64,000 nt of DNA from positions 1-64,000 of the forward strand of contig JAYWVB010000024.1 of the NCBI GenBank assembly GCA_039881045.1. Direction: 5' to 3'. The notes beneath the pieces were generated by a model. That model saw nothing but the letters and a program-made list of their open reading frames with translations, made no database searches and was not told the DNA's origin. A program made the position numbers and the translations under genes. The first letter of the stretch is position 1; every line of letters begins with the position of its first letter. Shown one piece after another: positions 22,513 to 33,635 of the stretch. Source of the DNA: Chaetomium olivaceum (lineage: Eukaryota > Ascomycota > Sordariomycetes > Sordariales > Chaetomiaceae).

Positions 22513-22840
22513 AAGAAAGTCGTGTGGCTGGTCGATGTGTTGGTTGGTTTGAACTTGAGTCTGTGTTGGATACAAAGTAACACTAGTTTGTTGTTTGGTT
22601 TAGGCTATTCTGTTTGCATTTTCTTGGATACAGAATATAGAAATAGACTTTCTTATTTGTTGAACGCTGACTTTTGCTGTATAATCACTTGTTTGAGTGT
22701 ATTGTGAAGAATACCAGTGTTTGTGGATGGCATTTGACATTTACCATACATGCTACCTGACAACGATGAAGGTATCATGTCGCTGTCTATTAGGGAAATC
22801 GCTCTACTCTACAAACGCTAAACTCCGCTCTCCTTTACCC

Positions 22841-24375
22841 CTAGTAATTACAAATACCGCCCACGTCATCATCCATGGTCCAGCTCCCGGCCAGCCCTTG
22901 CACCGCCACCTCTTCCGTGTCCGCCGCAACCTCAAGGCCAGCCCCCTCCTCGGGCTTACCGGCGAAGAAGTCTCCCTGGCCCTCGGCCCGCGGCTGGCGG
23001 CTCATGAACCGCTTCGTCCACTCCTCGACGGCGGGCTCGCCCGTCTCGTCGCGCGCCTGCTTCAAGAACGACATCAGCGCCGTGCCCCCGGTGCCCTTCA
23101 GGTTCTTCTTCCCCCCGTTTGCGCCGTCCGGCTCGTCCGCGTGATATGCGATGCCCGGTGCGCGCTGACGGGAGCCGGTGGCCAAGTTCACCCTGCGGCG
23201 CGTGGCCTCGGGGCTCCGGCTGCGGGCGCGGACCTCACGCGACGGGATGACAATGTACCGGGTGACGATGGCAATGTGCCGGTCACGCAGGGAGCGCAGC
23301 ATAGTTAGGCAGGCATCGTAGGCGACAGCCAGCGGGCGGTTGGTGCTGTTCCGCTCGACATAGTCGCGCAGGTTGGCCACGGATTGCACGTCGCTGAGGA
23401 AGCGGGCGTGCGGGCCCGGCATGTACCGGCGCATCTCGGCAATGAAGTTGTGGTTAGGCACCGGGGCGCGACCCTGCCGTTCCGTTTCCTCGCCTGCGGC
23501 AGCCTGTGGCTTCTTCTCGCCCGTCGGACGGTGCTCAATTCCTAGCACAATGTCGAAGAACTGGAAGAGACTGCTCTGCGCGTTGCTGCCGCCCGCATAT
23601 TGGCGGTATGTCTCGTTGCCGGAACCGTCTTCGTAGATGACACCATTGGGTAGACCCGCATCGGCCATGTTCTTGCTCCCTGCGAGGAAGGGGCGGATCC
23701 GGTGGTAGAAGATGTGCGGGTCGCAGCTCTCGTGCATGCGCTGCAGCAGAGTAGAAAGGTCGTCCACCCGCTCAGCGAACGTATTCAGGCAGCTCGTCAC
23801 GGTCGTCGCATCGTCCTCACGGGCCGCGGCGATGGCGGTCAGCATCAGTGGAATGATGGGAGCTCCGCGCGCTTCCATGGCCACCGAGACCAAGTAAAAC
23901 CACGACTCATCCAGTGAGCCGGTGAAGGTGGTCAGGGTGGCGAGGTTCTCGAGATTATCGATCTCCTCGTCCATGAAGAGCGGCTTGAAGTTCCACAGAC
24001 ACACGGCGGCGTAGGTGGCGACGGGGGGCACCTCGAGGTGCTCGGCGATCTCCAGTAGGGGGACCGAGATGGGCGCCGGCAGGCGGTCACTGGGGCTGTC
24101 ACCACCCCAAATGTAGCCGTGAGCCATGAAGCATAGCAGCATGTAGGCTCTGCGCCATTCTGCGTCATGTTCCAGACCGATGGTGGAGAGCACAGGGAGG
24201 CGATCGATAACGCCACGCAGCCGCTGCTGAGGATGAGGCCCTGGAGATTGGCAACGATGGCCTCCCATTTGTTGTAGTAGGGGTCCGGGAGCCGCGTCAA
24301 CGGCAGGACGTTGGGGAGAAAGCCGTGGGCGGGAGAAATCCCATAGTCGGCCAAGACCGGGATTGAAGGGAGCAT
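22841..24375 (-). CDS. IDO: Indoleamine 2,3-dioxygenase (one frameshift near the N-terminus)
   Basis: This heme enzyme opens the indole ring of tryptophan to N-formylkynurenine, the first step of the kynurenine route to NAD. The start at 24375 gives MLPSIPVLADYGISPAHGFL, the usual fungal IDO beginning, then LTRLPDPYYNKWEAIVANL. Around 24220-24240 the frame moves by one base; the continuation is RLRGVIDRLPVLSTIGLEHD. The rest is uninterrupted to the TAG at 22841-22843. SRDRHIAIVTRYIV-type sequence near 23270 (read RDRHIAIV) carries the proximal heme-ligand His. GTGGTALMSFLKQARDET near the C-terminus is the conserved family block. Length is about 511 residues once the missing base is allowed for, normal for fungi. 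There is no room for an intron at the break, so it is a one-base deletion in DNA or in the consensus. Confidence 0.88.
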
Positions 24376-25635
24376 GGCTTCCGGTGGTAGGACGGAGCCG
24401 GGGGGAAAAGGACTGGATTCGCTGGAGCTTAGATGTTGTTTCTTGGGACTGTGCAACCAAGAATAAGCCAATTCGCTTGCCACTAGCCAATAGGGAGCGG
24501 AAAATAAATGTTTTGCTGGTTTTTAGGAAGTTGAGGGAAAAGAGAAGTCCTGACGCAAGGAGTATACAGAAAAAGTTCTGTAATACCCCTCAGCCGTGCG
24601 AGAACTAAAATGTGGCGTGGGCATGTAAGAACGGTTGGAAGGAGAAAACTCAGTCAAGGCCAATGTTTTGGAAGGAAGGATGATGATTGATGATGGTGAG
24701 TCGAACAGCATGTGGTCGCAGGTTCTGGTTCGGAGGAGTGGGCCTCCTTTGTAATCGCCAAACCTCAGACGGGCGTGAAAGGGCCAAAAAGTTCGCCCCT
24801 TTGTTTCGTTTTTCTCTCTTAGCTGTTCCACTCAGCTGTTCCACTGCGGCATCGGGTTCTAGAAAACACTCGGTACCTGAGGTACTTGGTAATCCTGCTC
24901 TTTCGGCTGTGGCTCAGTGGGGAACGGAGAAAATATCGCAGTGACAAAGAGTTGCTGTTGGCCGATTTCGAGGACCTTCCCGTGGCTTGGGCCGACAACG
25001 GCCGCGGCCAGGCCAAAATTGCGTTCTGACATTTGGCATTTAGCATTTTGCGCGTCATCTGTCATTTCCCCTTGCCGTCTCTTCCGGCTGGTCGCGGGTT
25101 ACCCGGCCTAGTCGCGGCATGTCGAAGCATCAGGCCCTTGTTCATGAGCTAAAATAAACGTCTTGAAACCCAAATGGTGTCGATGTCAGTCAATGCTACA
25201 TGGGCAAGCGGGCTCGGCGGGGTTCAGGTTGGCGAAACGAGTGAGACCCGCTGCAGAACCCGTCATGTGGCGTGGTGTACATGTGGGGTTGCACATACCA
25301 GGAAGCGCGCCACAGACGATGCAGGGTCGAAGCTTGCCCGTCATTGCCGTCAGCAGCCGACGGGGATCGATGGAATGGAATTTGGCGGCAGGCAAAGCTA
25401 AGGAGCTTGGGCCACCGAGTCCACCACCCGCCAAGCAACTGGAAATTCGCAGTGTTCGTCATGGCGCGCCAAGGCACGCGATCGGAGGGGCTTGGCACCT
25501 GAACAGCACCTGAGCACAAGCACGATAGCGTTCCACACCCTGACGCTGTTCACAGGCTGCGGCAACCCAAACACCGACATCTCGACAGTGCAGGCCATGT
25601 ATCGATAGCGCCTCTACAAAATCACGCCATCCAAC
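24376..25635. promoter_or_regulatory. Divergent promoter region between IDO and VPS23
   Basis: About 1.26 kb lie between the two 5' ends. A direct repeat of AGCTGTTCCACT occurs at about 24820-24845. I see no gene and no convincing TATA box. Confidence 0.4.
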
Positions 25636-27468
25636 ATGGTGGTCCAACAACATGTCCTCAACTGGCTCTACAGCGTCCTGACAAGTGTGCGCCGCCCGGA
25701 CTCGTCATCGATCCAAGCCAAGAAGCTGACCCCTCTCCCCCGCCCCCCAGGAATATCACGATGTCAATCGAACCTACAATGATGTAGCCCAGGCCTTGTC
25801 GCAGTACCCCTCGTTGTCGCCGAGGACTGATGTGCACAGTATGCTATCTTCAATCCCTCTCCCTCAGCTGTAGCCTGTGGCCTGGGTTAACCATCTGACA
25901 TGGTCGCAGCATTCCCCGACGGCAACTCTGCCCTGCTCCTCCACCTCTCGGGGACAATACCCGTCCTCTTCCGCGGCGCAACCTACCGCTTCCCGATTTC
26001 GATATGGGTTCCGCACGCATACCCACGCGAGCCTCCCTTGGCCTACGTGACCCCGACCGAGACCATGGTCGTCCGTCCCGGGCAGCATGTGGATCCGCAG
26101 GGCCAGGTCTACCACCCCTACCTAGTCGGCTGGTCGACATTTTGGGATGTAAGCTGCCATGTGTTGTTGGAACGTCGAACATAGTGCTGATTGGGACTAG
26201 AAATCCACCATCCTAGACTTTCTCGCTATTTTACAAGACATCTTTGCCAAGGAACCTCCGGTTGTTGCCCGCCAACAAGGACCACCTCCTGCCGCCCGAC
26301 CAACACATACCCCCCCTCCCGTACCGCCGCTCCCGCCTGACCTTACTCCGAGACCGACAAGTCGAGCGCCTTCCGCGGCACCGGACGAGACGAGACCACC
26401 CCCGCCCCCACCGAAACCGGGGTTCCAGGCCTCGCCGCAGGTCGTACCTCAACAGCAACCTTCACCAGCCCCGGTTCAACAGAGCGGTCCACCAGTCCCC
26501 CCACCCCCGCCAAAGGTTGGCGGCCAGCCAAGTTACCATGCGCCCAACGGAGGACCGGTTGCGTATCAGGAACCCGCGAGAGCCGGGCCTTCGCGTTATG
26601 ATACAGCCCCTCCGTTACCGCCACAAGCAGCACAGCCTTCGCCGGCTCAGAGGGGCCCGTTACCTCCACCCACGCAAAATCCTCCGATCCATAAGCCTCC
26701 TCCGCCTCACCCTCCGCAGTATCAAGGACCCCCGCCAGCTGGGTTTCCGCCGGGCCCGCAACAACCCCTCCCGCCCGCGGACCCACGGCGCATAGCGAAC
26801 TTCACACACCCTCAGCAATACGGCACCCCTCCTCCACCAGCCTGGCAACAACCACCGCCGCCTGTTCAACCCCAGCCCAAACCGAAACCGCCACCTCCTC
26901 CCGACTTGATGGACGACGACCTCACGCTGTCCATCCCCTCCCCCTCAGCCGTCCCCGCACCACCCATCCCGCCCAACCCCGAAAAAGACCACCTCCTCCA
27001 CCAGCTCGCCCAAACCCTCTACATGCACCGCCAAAAGGCGCACTCCCAAAAACCACCTCCCTCCAGGGCCTCCACGCACAACGCGCCGCCATGCACCAAG
27101 CCATGGCCACAATCCAAGCCGAGTCCGCCCAGCTCACGCAACTAACAGCGCTCCTCACCTCCAACTCGGCCATCCTCCAAGACTCGCTGCGGCAAGCAGA
27201 CGGAGTCATCGAGAACTCGGCGAACCACCCGGAACCGGACATCGACGAGCTTCTCGTGGCGCCGACCGTCGTGGGCAACCAGCTGTACGAGCTCGTGGCC
27301 GAGGAGCGGGCGCTGGCCGACGCCATCTTTGTGCTGGGCCGCGCCGTGGAGAGGGGGAGGATCGCGCCGCAGACGTTTGCCAAGATGACGCGGGGTATGG
27401 CGAGGGAGTGGTATCTGAAGAAGGCTTTGGTGAGAAAGATTGGGAGGGGGATGGGGTTGGCTGAGTAG
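25636..27468 (+). CDS. VPS23: ESCRT-I subunit Vps23/Tsg101-like (two frameshifts in the last exon)
   Basis: Vps23 recognises ubiquitinated cargo at endosomes and starts ESCRT-dependent sorting into multivesicular bodies. Four exons are proposed: 25636-25686, 25751-25838, 25910-26148 and 26202-27468, all GT..AG. The UEV ubiquitin-binding domain (about residues 1-145) starts VVQQHVLNWLYSVLTSEY and includes RTYNDVAQAL, FPDGNSALLLHLSG and YHPYLVGW. A Pro/Gln-rich linker follows, then a coiled-coil stalk (HQAMATIQAESAQLTQL), then the steadiness box (DELLVAPTVVGNQLYELVAE). The frame breaks in STILDF at the short T-run 26220-26221, and again in the A-run 27048-27052. Each is a one-base loss, and restoring both gives about 548 residues. 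Two losses at homopolymers in a conserved gene point to consensus error. Confidence 0.87.
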
Positions 27469-28041
27469 GGTGTGAACGCGCCAGGGTGGAGGTAAGGGGG
27501 AGGTGTTGGGGGGGGAGGGGAGTAGTAGAGGATGGTTGTTTAAAGGTATGAATAAGGGATGATTTTGAATGTGACATGACCTAAGCTTTGGGGTACGGTT
27601 GCTTGTAGAAGGGTTTAGAAATAACAAGAGCGTTGCAGGTTCATGCTTGCTTACCTCTCCCAATGGAGGGTTGACTCAACACCCCGTTCTCGGCCCGTGG
27701 TGCGACCACAACTTTAGTGAATGAGTTCCAGAAACACTGCCAGTGCTATTGTACAGCCTGAGCTTCGGCTTGCGTCTTGGTGATGTAAGCTGAATCATAA
27801 GAAAAGACATACAAACAATAGGCCAATCTCCAAACTAACACCTAGTCAACAATGCAACTTCCCCATGTCACAATAATCCAGACCATAACCTCTGAGTCCC
27901 AACACAGCTAATGCTGTCCGCGTAGCCGTCATCGTCGTCATCGTCATAATCGTCACCTTCCCCTGCCCCCATGACTTTCCGACAAGGGAATATGGTGAGC
28001 CGACCCATATGCAGCCACATCTAACCTCGCTCAACAAAACA
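27469..28041. other. Convergent spacer
   Basis: Sequence between the 3' ends of VPS23 and the minus-strand low-complexity gene. I see no gene or conserved element in it. Confidence 0.4.
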
Positions 28042-31000
28042 CTACAACCTCGCCCTCACACCCATCCCTTCACCATATCCCATATCATGACCTATACCAT
28101 ATTCCCCAACGTGAAACCCACCACTGCGCATCTCAAACGGCACACCAGAACTCTCTTCCCTACACCCCATACCATGGCCCATCCAATACCCCATCCCACG
28201 CCCCATTCCATGCTCCACCTCCCTCCCCAATCCCAATCCACCACTGCCAGCGCGCAACTTAACCGGCACACCAAACCTCTCAAACCCTCCCAAATCCAAC
28301 ACCCTCGCCGGCCGCGGATGCACCAGCCGGCACTCCGACGCCGTCATCAGCAGCACTGGCGCAGCAGCAGCAGCAGCAGCGTCCTAACCCCCGCGGCCAC
28401 AATCACGATCACGATCACGATCACGGCCCCGACCACACTCCCGCCCCCGCTCCCGCCCCCGCCCACGAACACGCACACGCACACGCCCACATTCATCCTC
28501 CTCAAACACCGCCTCCCCACCCCCAACCGGCGTGCCCACCCGCGACCCCGACCCCGAGCCCGACCCGGAGTCCAATTCCACATACCCCATCGCGCGCCCC
28601 GCCAACGCCCCCGTCTCGTCCGTTTCGATCCGCCCGCCGCCAGGCCAGTCCACACCCGCCCGGCGTCACACCACCAATTCCCACAAAAACACTGCCGGCG
28701 GCAGTCGTGGTGGTGGTGGTGGTGGTGGTGGTGGTGGGAACAGGCGTGGTGTAGGATGACGACAGCGCCGATCGGCGGCCGGAGGAACTGGGTTTGCGGG
28801 CTTCCAGTTGGGCGTGGGCTTGGGTCTTGAAGCGCCGCGTGATGTCGAGGGCGGCGAAGGCGGCGCGGCGGGACCAGGAGAGGGTTGGGTTTGTGGCGGT
28901 TGTATTGGTGGTGGTGGTGGTGGGGGTGGATGTGTCTTGGTTGGTGCAGGTTGTGTGGGTGTGGAGGTCGGGTGGGTTGGGCCATTCGGGTTGTTGCTGT
29001 TGTTGCTCTTGTTGTTGTGAGGTTAGCAAGTTGTGGGTGCTGTCATCGGCGGGTGTGTGGTTGGGGTAGGGGTGGGCGCGGTGGATGGGGCGCGGGGCGA
29101 TTTTGGCTGTTTTGTTGAGCAGTTCGACGGAGGGGGTTGCTCGGAAGCCGGACACCGTCTTAGTGACTGGGGGCAGACGGCTGTCGAAGTGTTTGTTGGA
29201 TCGGGAGATCTTCCGGAATGTGGCCTTGAGGGAGAAGCTGGACTGGTGGTTAGAATCGGACGAGGGAGGGGGTAGGGAGCCAACCCCGCCATCGACCTCT
29301 CGGTCGCGCCTCTTCAAGACTGGGATCTTTGACTTCTTGTGTTCTTTAGACCCATTAGTTGTGATAGGCTGTTGGCTTGTTTGAGGCACGGCCCGAAACG
29401 TTTGGGACACAAGCCTGCGTTGCCATGTCCGCCGTTTGTCCACGTGTAAGTCCTCAACGGAGCTTTCAGGTGGCTCGCCCATTTTGTCCAGCGAGCTGGG
29501 CCGAGTCCTCTCCTCGGTGCTGGGCGAGCGGCCTATTCTTTCGAGCAAACGGACTCTTTCTTTCACTGGTGACGACCCCGCAGACTCTGCCACGTTTCTT
29601 CCAAATATCCCTGGAGTCCCTCCTGCGGTATCGTCTCTGGACTGGTCACGGCAAGACGTATATGGTTGTCTGTGCATTGAGCCTCGAGACGTCGTGCCGA
29701 GGGGTATCAGACTCTCTAGAGACGAACTTTGGTCGATGCTGGTCCGCGTGCTTGCAGCAATGGTGGTTGGGACAATTATCGGCAGGCTTGGGCTGGACTT
29801 CAGGGACCTTCTGTCGCCCCTCGCCTTCCAGTGTTGGAAATAGGGAGAGGCTGTGGCCCCCGCTGTGGGCGCTTTGGAAATATCCCTGGTGTCGGGGGAA
29901 TCTGATCCCCCGTCAACTTGTTGTATTCCTTTATTTCGCGACTCCCCTTTAATGTTATCGTAAGGGCTGCGGCAAGGGGTCCGGTTCTCGACGGAAATTC
30001 GTTTTGACAACAGCAATGGCTCTGAGTCCGACCAACCGGAACCGGAGGCATCGATCAAGGTTCGATCAGAACTGTGGTCCTGCCTGGAATTCCCGTTCCT
30101 CCGACTCATAGTCCGTGAAAGTTCATTCATGAGACTTGCCCGAAGACCATTTCCCTCGGCGTGCCGAACAGTGGGTGTTTGTGAGCGTTGCCGGGCATGG
30201 GTTTTGTTCCGTGGCTCGGGGATTCGAGTTGGCGAACAAGGCATGCCGATGCTACGAGAGTGACGGGGCTGTCCACCAGGCTGCGGCCTAGAGCTTTGCG
30301 CGGTTGACTGACTTATCGTTCCGGCCCGTATCCCGGAGCTGCGCGGCCATGTTCGGTTTGATGTGTTTGGGAGCGAGGCACCAGACAGCCCACCAGGTTT
30401 GCACCGGTACTCCGGATCAAAAGCTTTACGCAAATCTGCGACACTCATATGTTTGTATTGTGATGCCTCCGGTTGTTGATAGCCGGTAGCCCACCGAGGA
30501 CGACGGTCGCTTGACTGCAATCCACGGTGTGTGGGCGGATTATAACGCTCTTTCCCTGGGAATAAGCTGATCGGCAATGGTCTTCGAGAATCGGTAAAAC
30601 GAGGATGCGTCCCTCTCGGATCGGATAATGGCTTTTTGTCGTGGACAGCTTGGGCTTTCTCGGATTGCGTAGCGGTAGGTGTGACAACATGGGGTATGGC
30701 AGCAATATTCCTTTTGCACGCTTGACTGGGTCAGCGATGACATTGAACGCGCGTTGAAGCTTGGTACACTGACCTCCTTGTCCTTCGAATAACTTTCTTC
30801 TTTCTGCGACTGATAACGGGGCTCTACACACCCACACTTCAGTGGCTCGGCCAACCTGCTGTATTGAGGTCGCTGTGTGCTTCGCGTCCGTAACAATGTG
30901 ATCGGTTTGACCCTTTGGAGACACCTAGTCTCCAGATGTGCCACCGTGCTCCGAGTTGTCGGACGTGTGATCCTCTTTGGCTTCCCGTTCTCCGTTTGGG

Positions 31001-31479
31001 CTGGATGGACATGCCTGTATCATTGCGGCTAAAGACAGGTTTGCTGCTGTAATCTTGTCAGTTGCGGTGTTGTAAGTTGTACGGACAGGAATGGCGAGTC
31101 GATCGGAGCCTTTGTGGTGACTTCGTCCGCCTGACCGAGCGGGCGAGTCAGGGACGGTTGCTTGTGGAGGGACTGGATTGAGAGGCTGGCAATGAGTACT
31201 CGCGTTGGCATCACCAGCAACACCGAGCATCTCAAATTTGGTCACCAGGGCGGCAAGGCTAGACGTTGTTGATCTCACGAGACGTATCGTTCCCTCCTCT
31301 TCTGTTGTGCGGGGCCGATCTGTCCTCGGGGGCGGCTTGTCAGGGTTGAAGTGCTTGCCGGGTGAGTGATGGCTGCCGTTCCGGGGACGTAATTGGATCT
31401 GGTGTGGTAGTCGTAGAGGCTCCGGCTTTAGCTTCGAGTTTGAGAAGTCCCGAGGGGGCAAGATGCCCAAGTATTCCAT
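28042..31479 (-). CDS. Long unrecognised disordered protein, multi-exon, with at least one frame break
   Basis: I do not recognise a family. The probable start is the ATG at 31479 (MEYLGILPPRDFSNSK) and an open frame runs to 30925. A small middle exon carries LSVAERRKLFEGQGG (about 30765-30820). A GTCAGT donor and a CAAG acceptor lead into the long frame down to about 28680, which contains a related short motif MSVADLRKAFDPEY (about 30420-30450). The frame then changes near 28670 to WPGGGRIETDETGALAG and VELDSGSG. A possible intron (donor among the CGTGTG repeats, acceptor TTAG at 28384) leads to a C-terminal part with SECRLVHPRPARVLDLGG, ending at 28042. The protein is Ser/Arg/Pro-rich with poly-Thr and poly-Ala tracts. 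Exon borders are uncertain. Confidence 0.5.
28707..28738 (+). repeat. (GTG)n microsatellite
   Basis: About ten units of GTG, encoding poly-Thr on the minus strand in the long low-complexity gene. Further simple repeats close by are CAG units (28362-28379) and GATCAC units (about 28404-28426). Confidence 0.85.
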
Positions 31480-32187
31480 AGGTTGAAACAGTGTATGTCG
31501 TTGTGTTGCGTGGAAGTCTCTCGCGGCGACCGAGTCATCAAGAACAGGACATGGCTGAACACGCCCAATTTGAGGCAAAGCTATAGAAGAGGACCAGAGC
31601 GTGAATTGAAACAGTTGAGCTTTCCAGTTGACTGATTGGGGGCTCAATCCCTGAGATCGGAAAGAACACTTGGTCTGACTTTGCAGATTGGGGGATATTC
31701 GGAGGAAGAGCCCATAGAAAGATGGCGTGGAAACAACGACCCAACATCATCTTATCTGAGCTCGTACTCTTCAATGCAAGATCAGATTCCTGTCTCCCAT
31801 TCCCTTCGGTTGGGGTTTAAGGTAATTAGCAAGCCACAGTGCTGAAAGCATCAGCATATCAACCGCCAGAGGAAGTGAATTGACTGAATAGAATAGAATG
31901 TGTGTCAAGCCAGGGCGTAATGCACAACAAGCCCGGAAAATGGTGATTACAATCTGCCATCCGGCACATCGAAAATACTGACCAAGGAAACCAGCGCGCA
32001 GCCCTCATGATCAATCTGGCCAATGCCCAACCCTGAAAGAAACAACCTGAAACTCGGCCGCCGCAATGCAATCTGAAGTTTGAACAAACCCGACGCCTTC
32101 TCTCCCCCCCCCCCAACCAGGCTCCAACCTACCCCCCAGCTAAACCACCTCGGCCTCCTCCACCGCCCGCTCAAACAGCAACTCCGC
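31480..32187. other. Intergenic region upstream of the low-complexity gene
   Basis: About 0.7 kb between the 5' end of the low-complexity gene and the 3' end of the receptor gene. It contains a C-run at about 32105-32114. No coding signal seen. Confidence 0.4.
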
Positions 32188-33635
32188 CTAAGAGCAACCG
32201 CTAGCAGTCGCCGGCACCCGCTCCTCCCTCCGCTCAATGCCGTAATCCACCCTCACACCACTCTCCAAATCCTGCGCCGCCGGGTCCTCACCATGCACAT
32301 GCACCGCGCGACCGCCCTTCTCCTCTCCAAACGACCCGTCACTCCCCTGCCCATGGCCCCCAGCAGCAATATGCGTCTCGACCGCACCCCGCCCACTCCC
32401 GCGATGCACCCCGCCGCCCACACTGGTATTACTCCTCACACTAGTAAGCAGCGGGCGGCGACTAGCCACACTCATGGCCGTGGCACCCGAGAAGCCGCCG
32501 CGCGAGAGGACGCTGCCCGTGCCGGTGGTGTTGGCGGACGCGGGGCCGCAGCCGGCGCCGCCGCTCGCAGCGTGGGAGGAGGAGGAGGAGTCGGCGGTGC
32601 CGAACCAGGCTGGGCTGGCGAGGCGTTGGGCGACAAGGGTGCCGAGCGGGAGGACGATGATGACGGAGGTCTGGGTCAGCGAGCCGGGCTCGAAGCGGTC
32701 CCATTGGACGAATTCCAGGGCCGCGAAGATGACTGTGCCGGGGAGGGGGTGGTGGTTAGTGTTGGGTTGTTGTGGAGGGGGTGAGAGATGGGGGTGTGGA
32801 GGGGGAGAGTGGAAACGGGTGGTGTGGAAAGGGGGGGCTTACCGGGGACGAACATCAGGATGCCGTTGGTAATCACCAAAACGTCCATCGCCTTGAGGCC
32901 CTTGAGGCTGGGCAGGATGCTCCGGTTGGTCCACATGTGCATCACCAAACGAATGTTGAAGAGGAAGCAGAACCAGCAGATGGAGGCGGTGATCAGCCCC
33001 AGATACGTCTGACGCACCCAGTCGGCAATCTGGCTGATATCGGCGTACAGAATTGCCCGCGTCTGTATCACCGTCGTCATCATGTTGAACGCGACCGTCA
33101 GCAGCACCAGCACCACCGAAAGCACCGCGGCGGGGACCTTGTACAACGGCCCCCACAACCGCAGCATCGACCACGCCTGCACCGACAGCGCAGCCAGGAT
33201 CAGCACCGTGATAGGAACGCTGAGCACAGTAGCGGCAGCGCTGAGGTGGAAGTCAGAGCGGGGGACGACAGAGGCGTCCTGCACCACGATGACGTATAGA
33301 TCGACCCAGGAGGTGACGAAGAAGACGGCGAGCAGCACCATGCGCGCCGTGTTGAGCGCCAGCGCGACCACGCTGATTATGGTGGGCAGCCGCCGGAAGC
33401 GGGTCCGGGGTGTCATGCCCAGCACGACGGCCAGCATCATGAAGCAGGCGCCGATCTGGGAGCCGTAGAGGATGGAGAGCGAGGTGGCTTGCAGGTAGAT
33501 CTGGGTGACGTTAAAGGTGTTGAAGGGGATCGGGGTGCTGCCGTCGGAGTAGAGAAGGAAGGAGGTCTGGTTGAGCGGGTTGAAGGGTTGGGCTTGGGGT
33601 GGTAGCACCGGCGGGGGGGTCGTATTGGTGGACAT
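32188..33635 (-). CDS. STE2: Ste2-type alpha-pheromone receptor (seven-helix GPCR)
   Basis: Ste2-family receptors (PRE-2 in Neurospora) detect the alpha-factor-type pheromone of the opposite mating type and signal through a heterotrimeric G protein at the plasma membrane. Exon 1 is 33635-32843 and exon 2 is 32732-32188. The intron runs GTAAGC to ACAG, and the phases fit exactly to give 445 residues. The N-terminus is short and extracellular with Asn glycosylation sites (NQTS, NVTQ). Seven hydrophobic segments follow, starting near residue 50 (IGACFMMLAVVLGM). IADWVRQTYLGLITASICWF and the junction FVPVIFAALE are in later helices, and GSLTQTSVIIVLPLGTLVAQ is the conserved sixth/seventh helix block with the LPLGT motif. 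The cytoplasmic tail (about 150 residues) is Ser/Thr/Gly-rich, as expected for a desensitised receptor. The gene is intact. Confidence 0.9.

Noticed and set aside
21625..22575. 316-codon minus-strand open frame
   Set aside because: It mirrors the simple repeats of the plus strand; Leu/Pro runs and Gly/Val runs look like antisense translation.
28009..28830. Plus-strand open frame of 273 codons
   Set aside because: Opposite to the C-terminal part of the minus-strand low-complexity gene; His/Pro/Thr-rich shadow.
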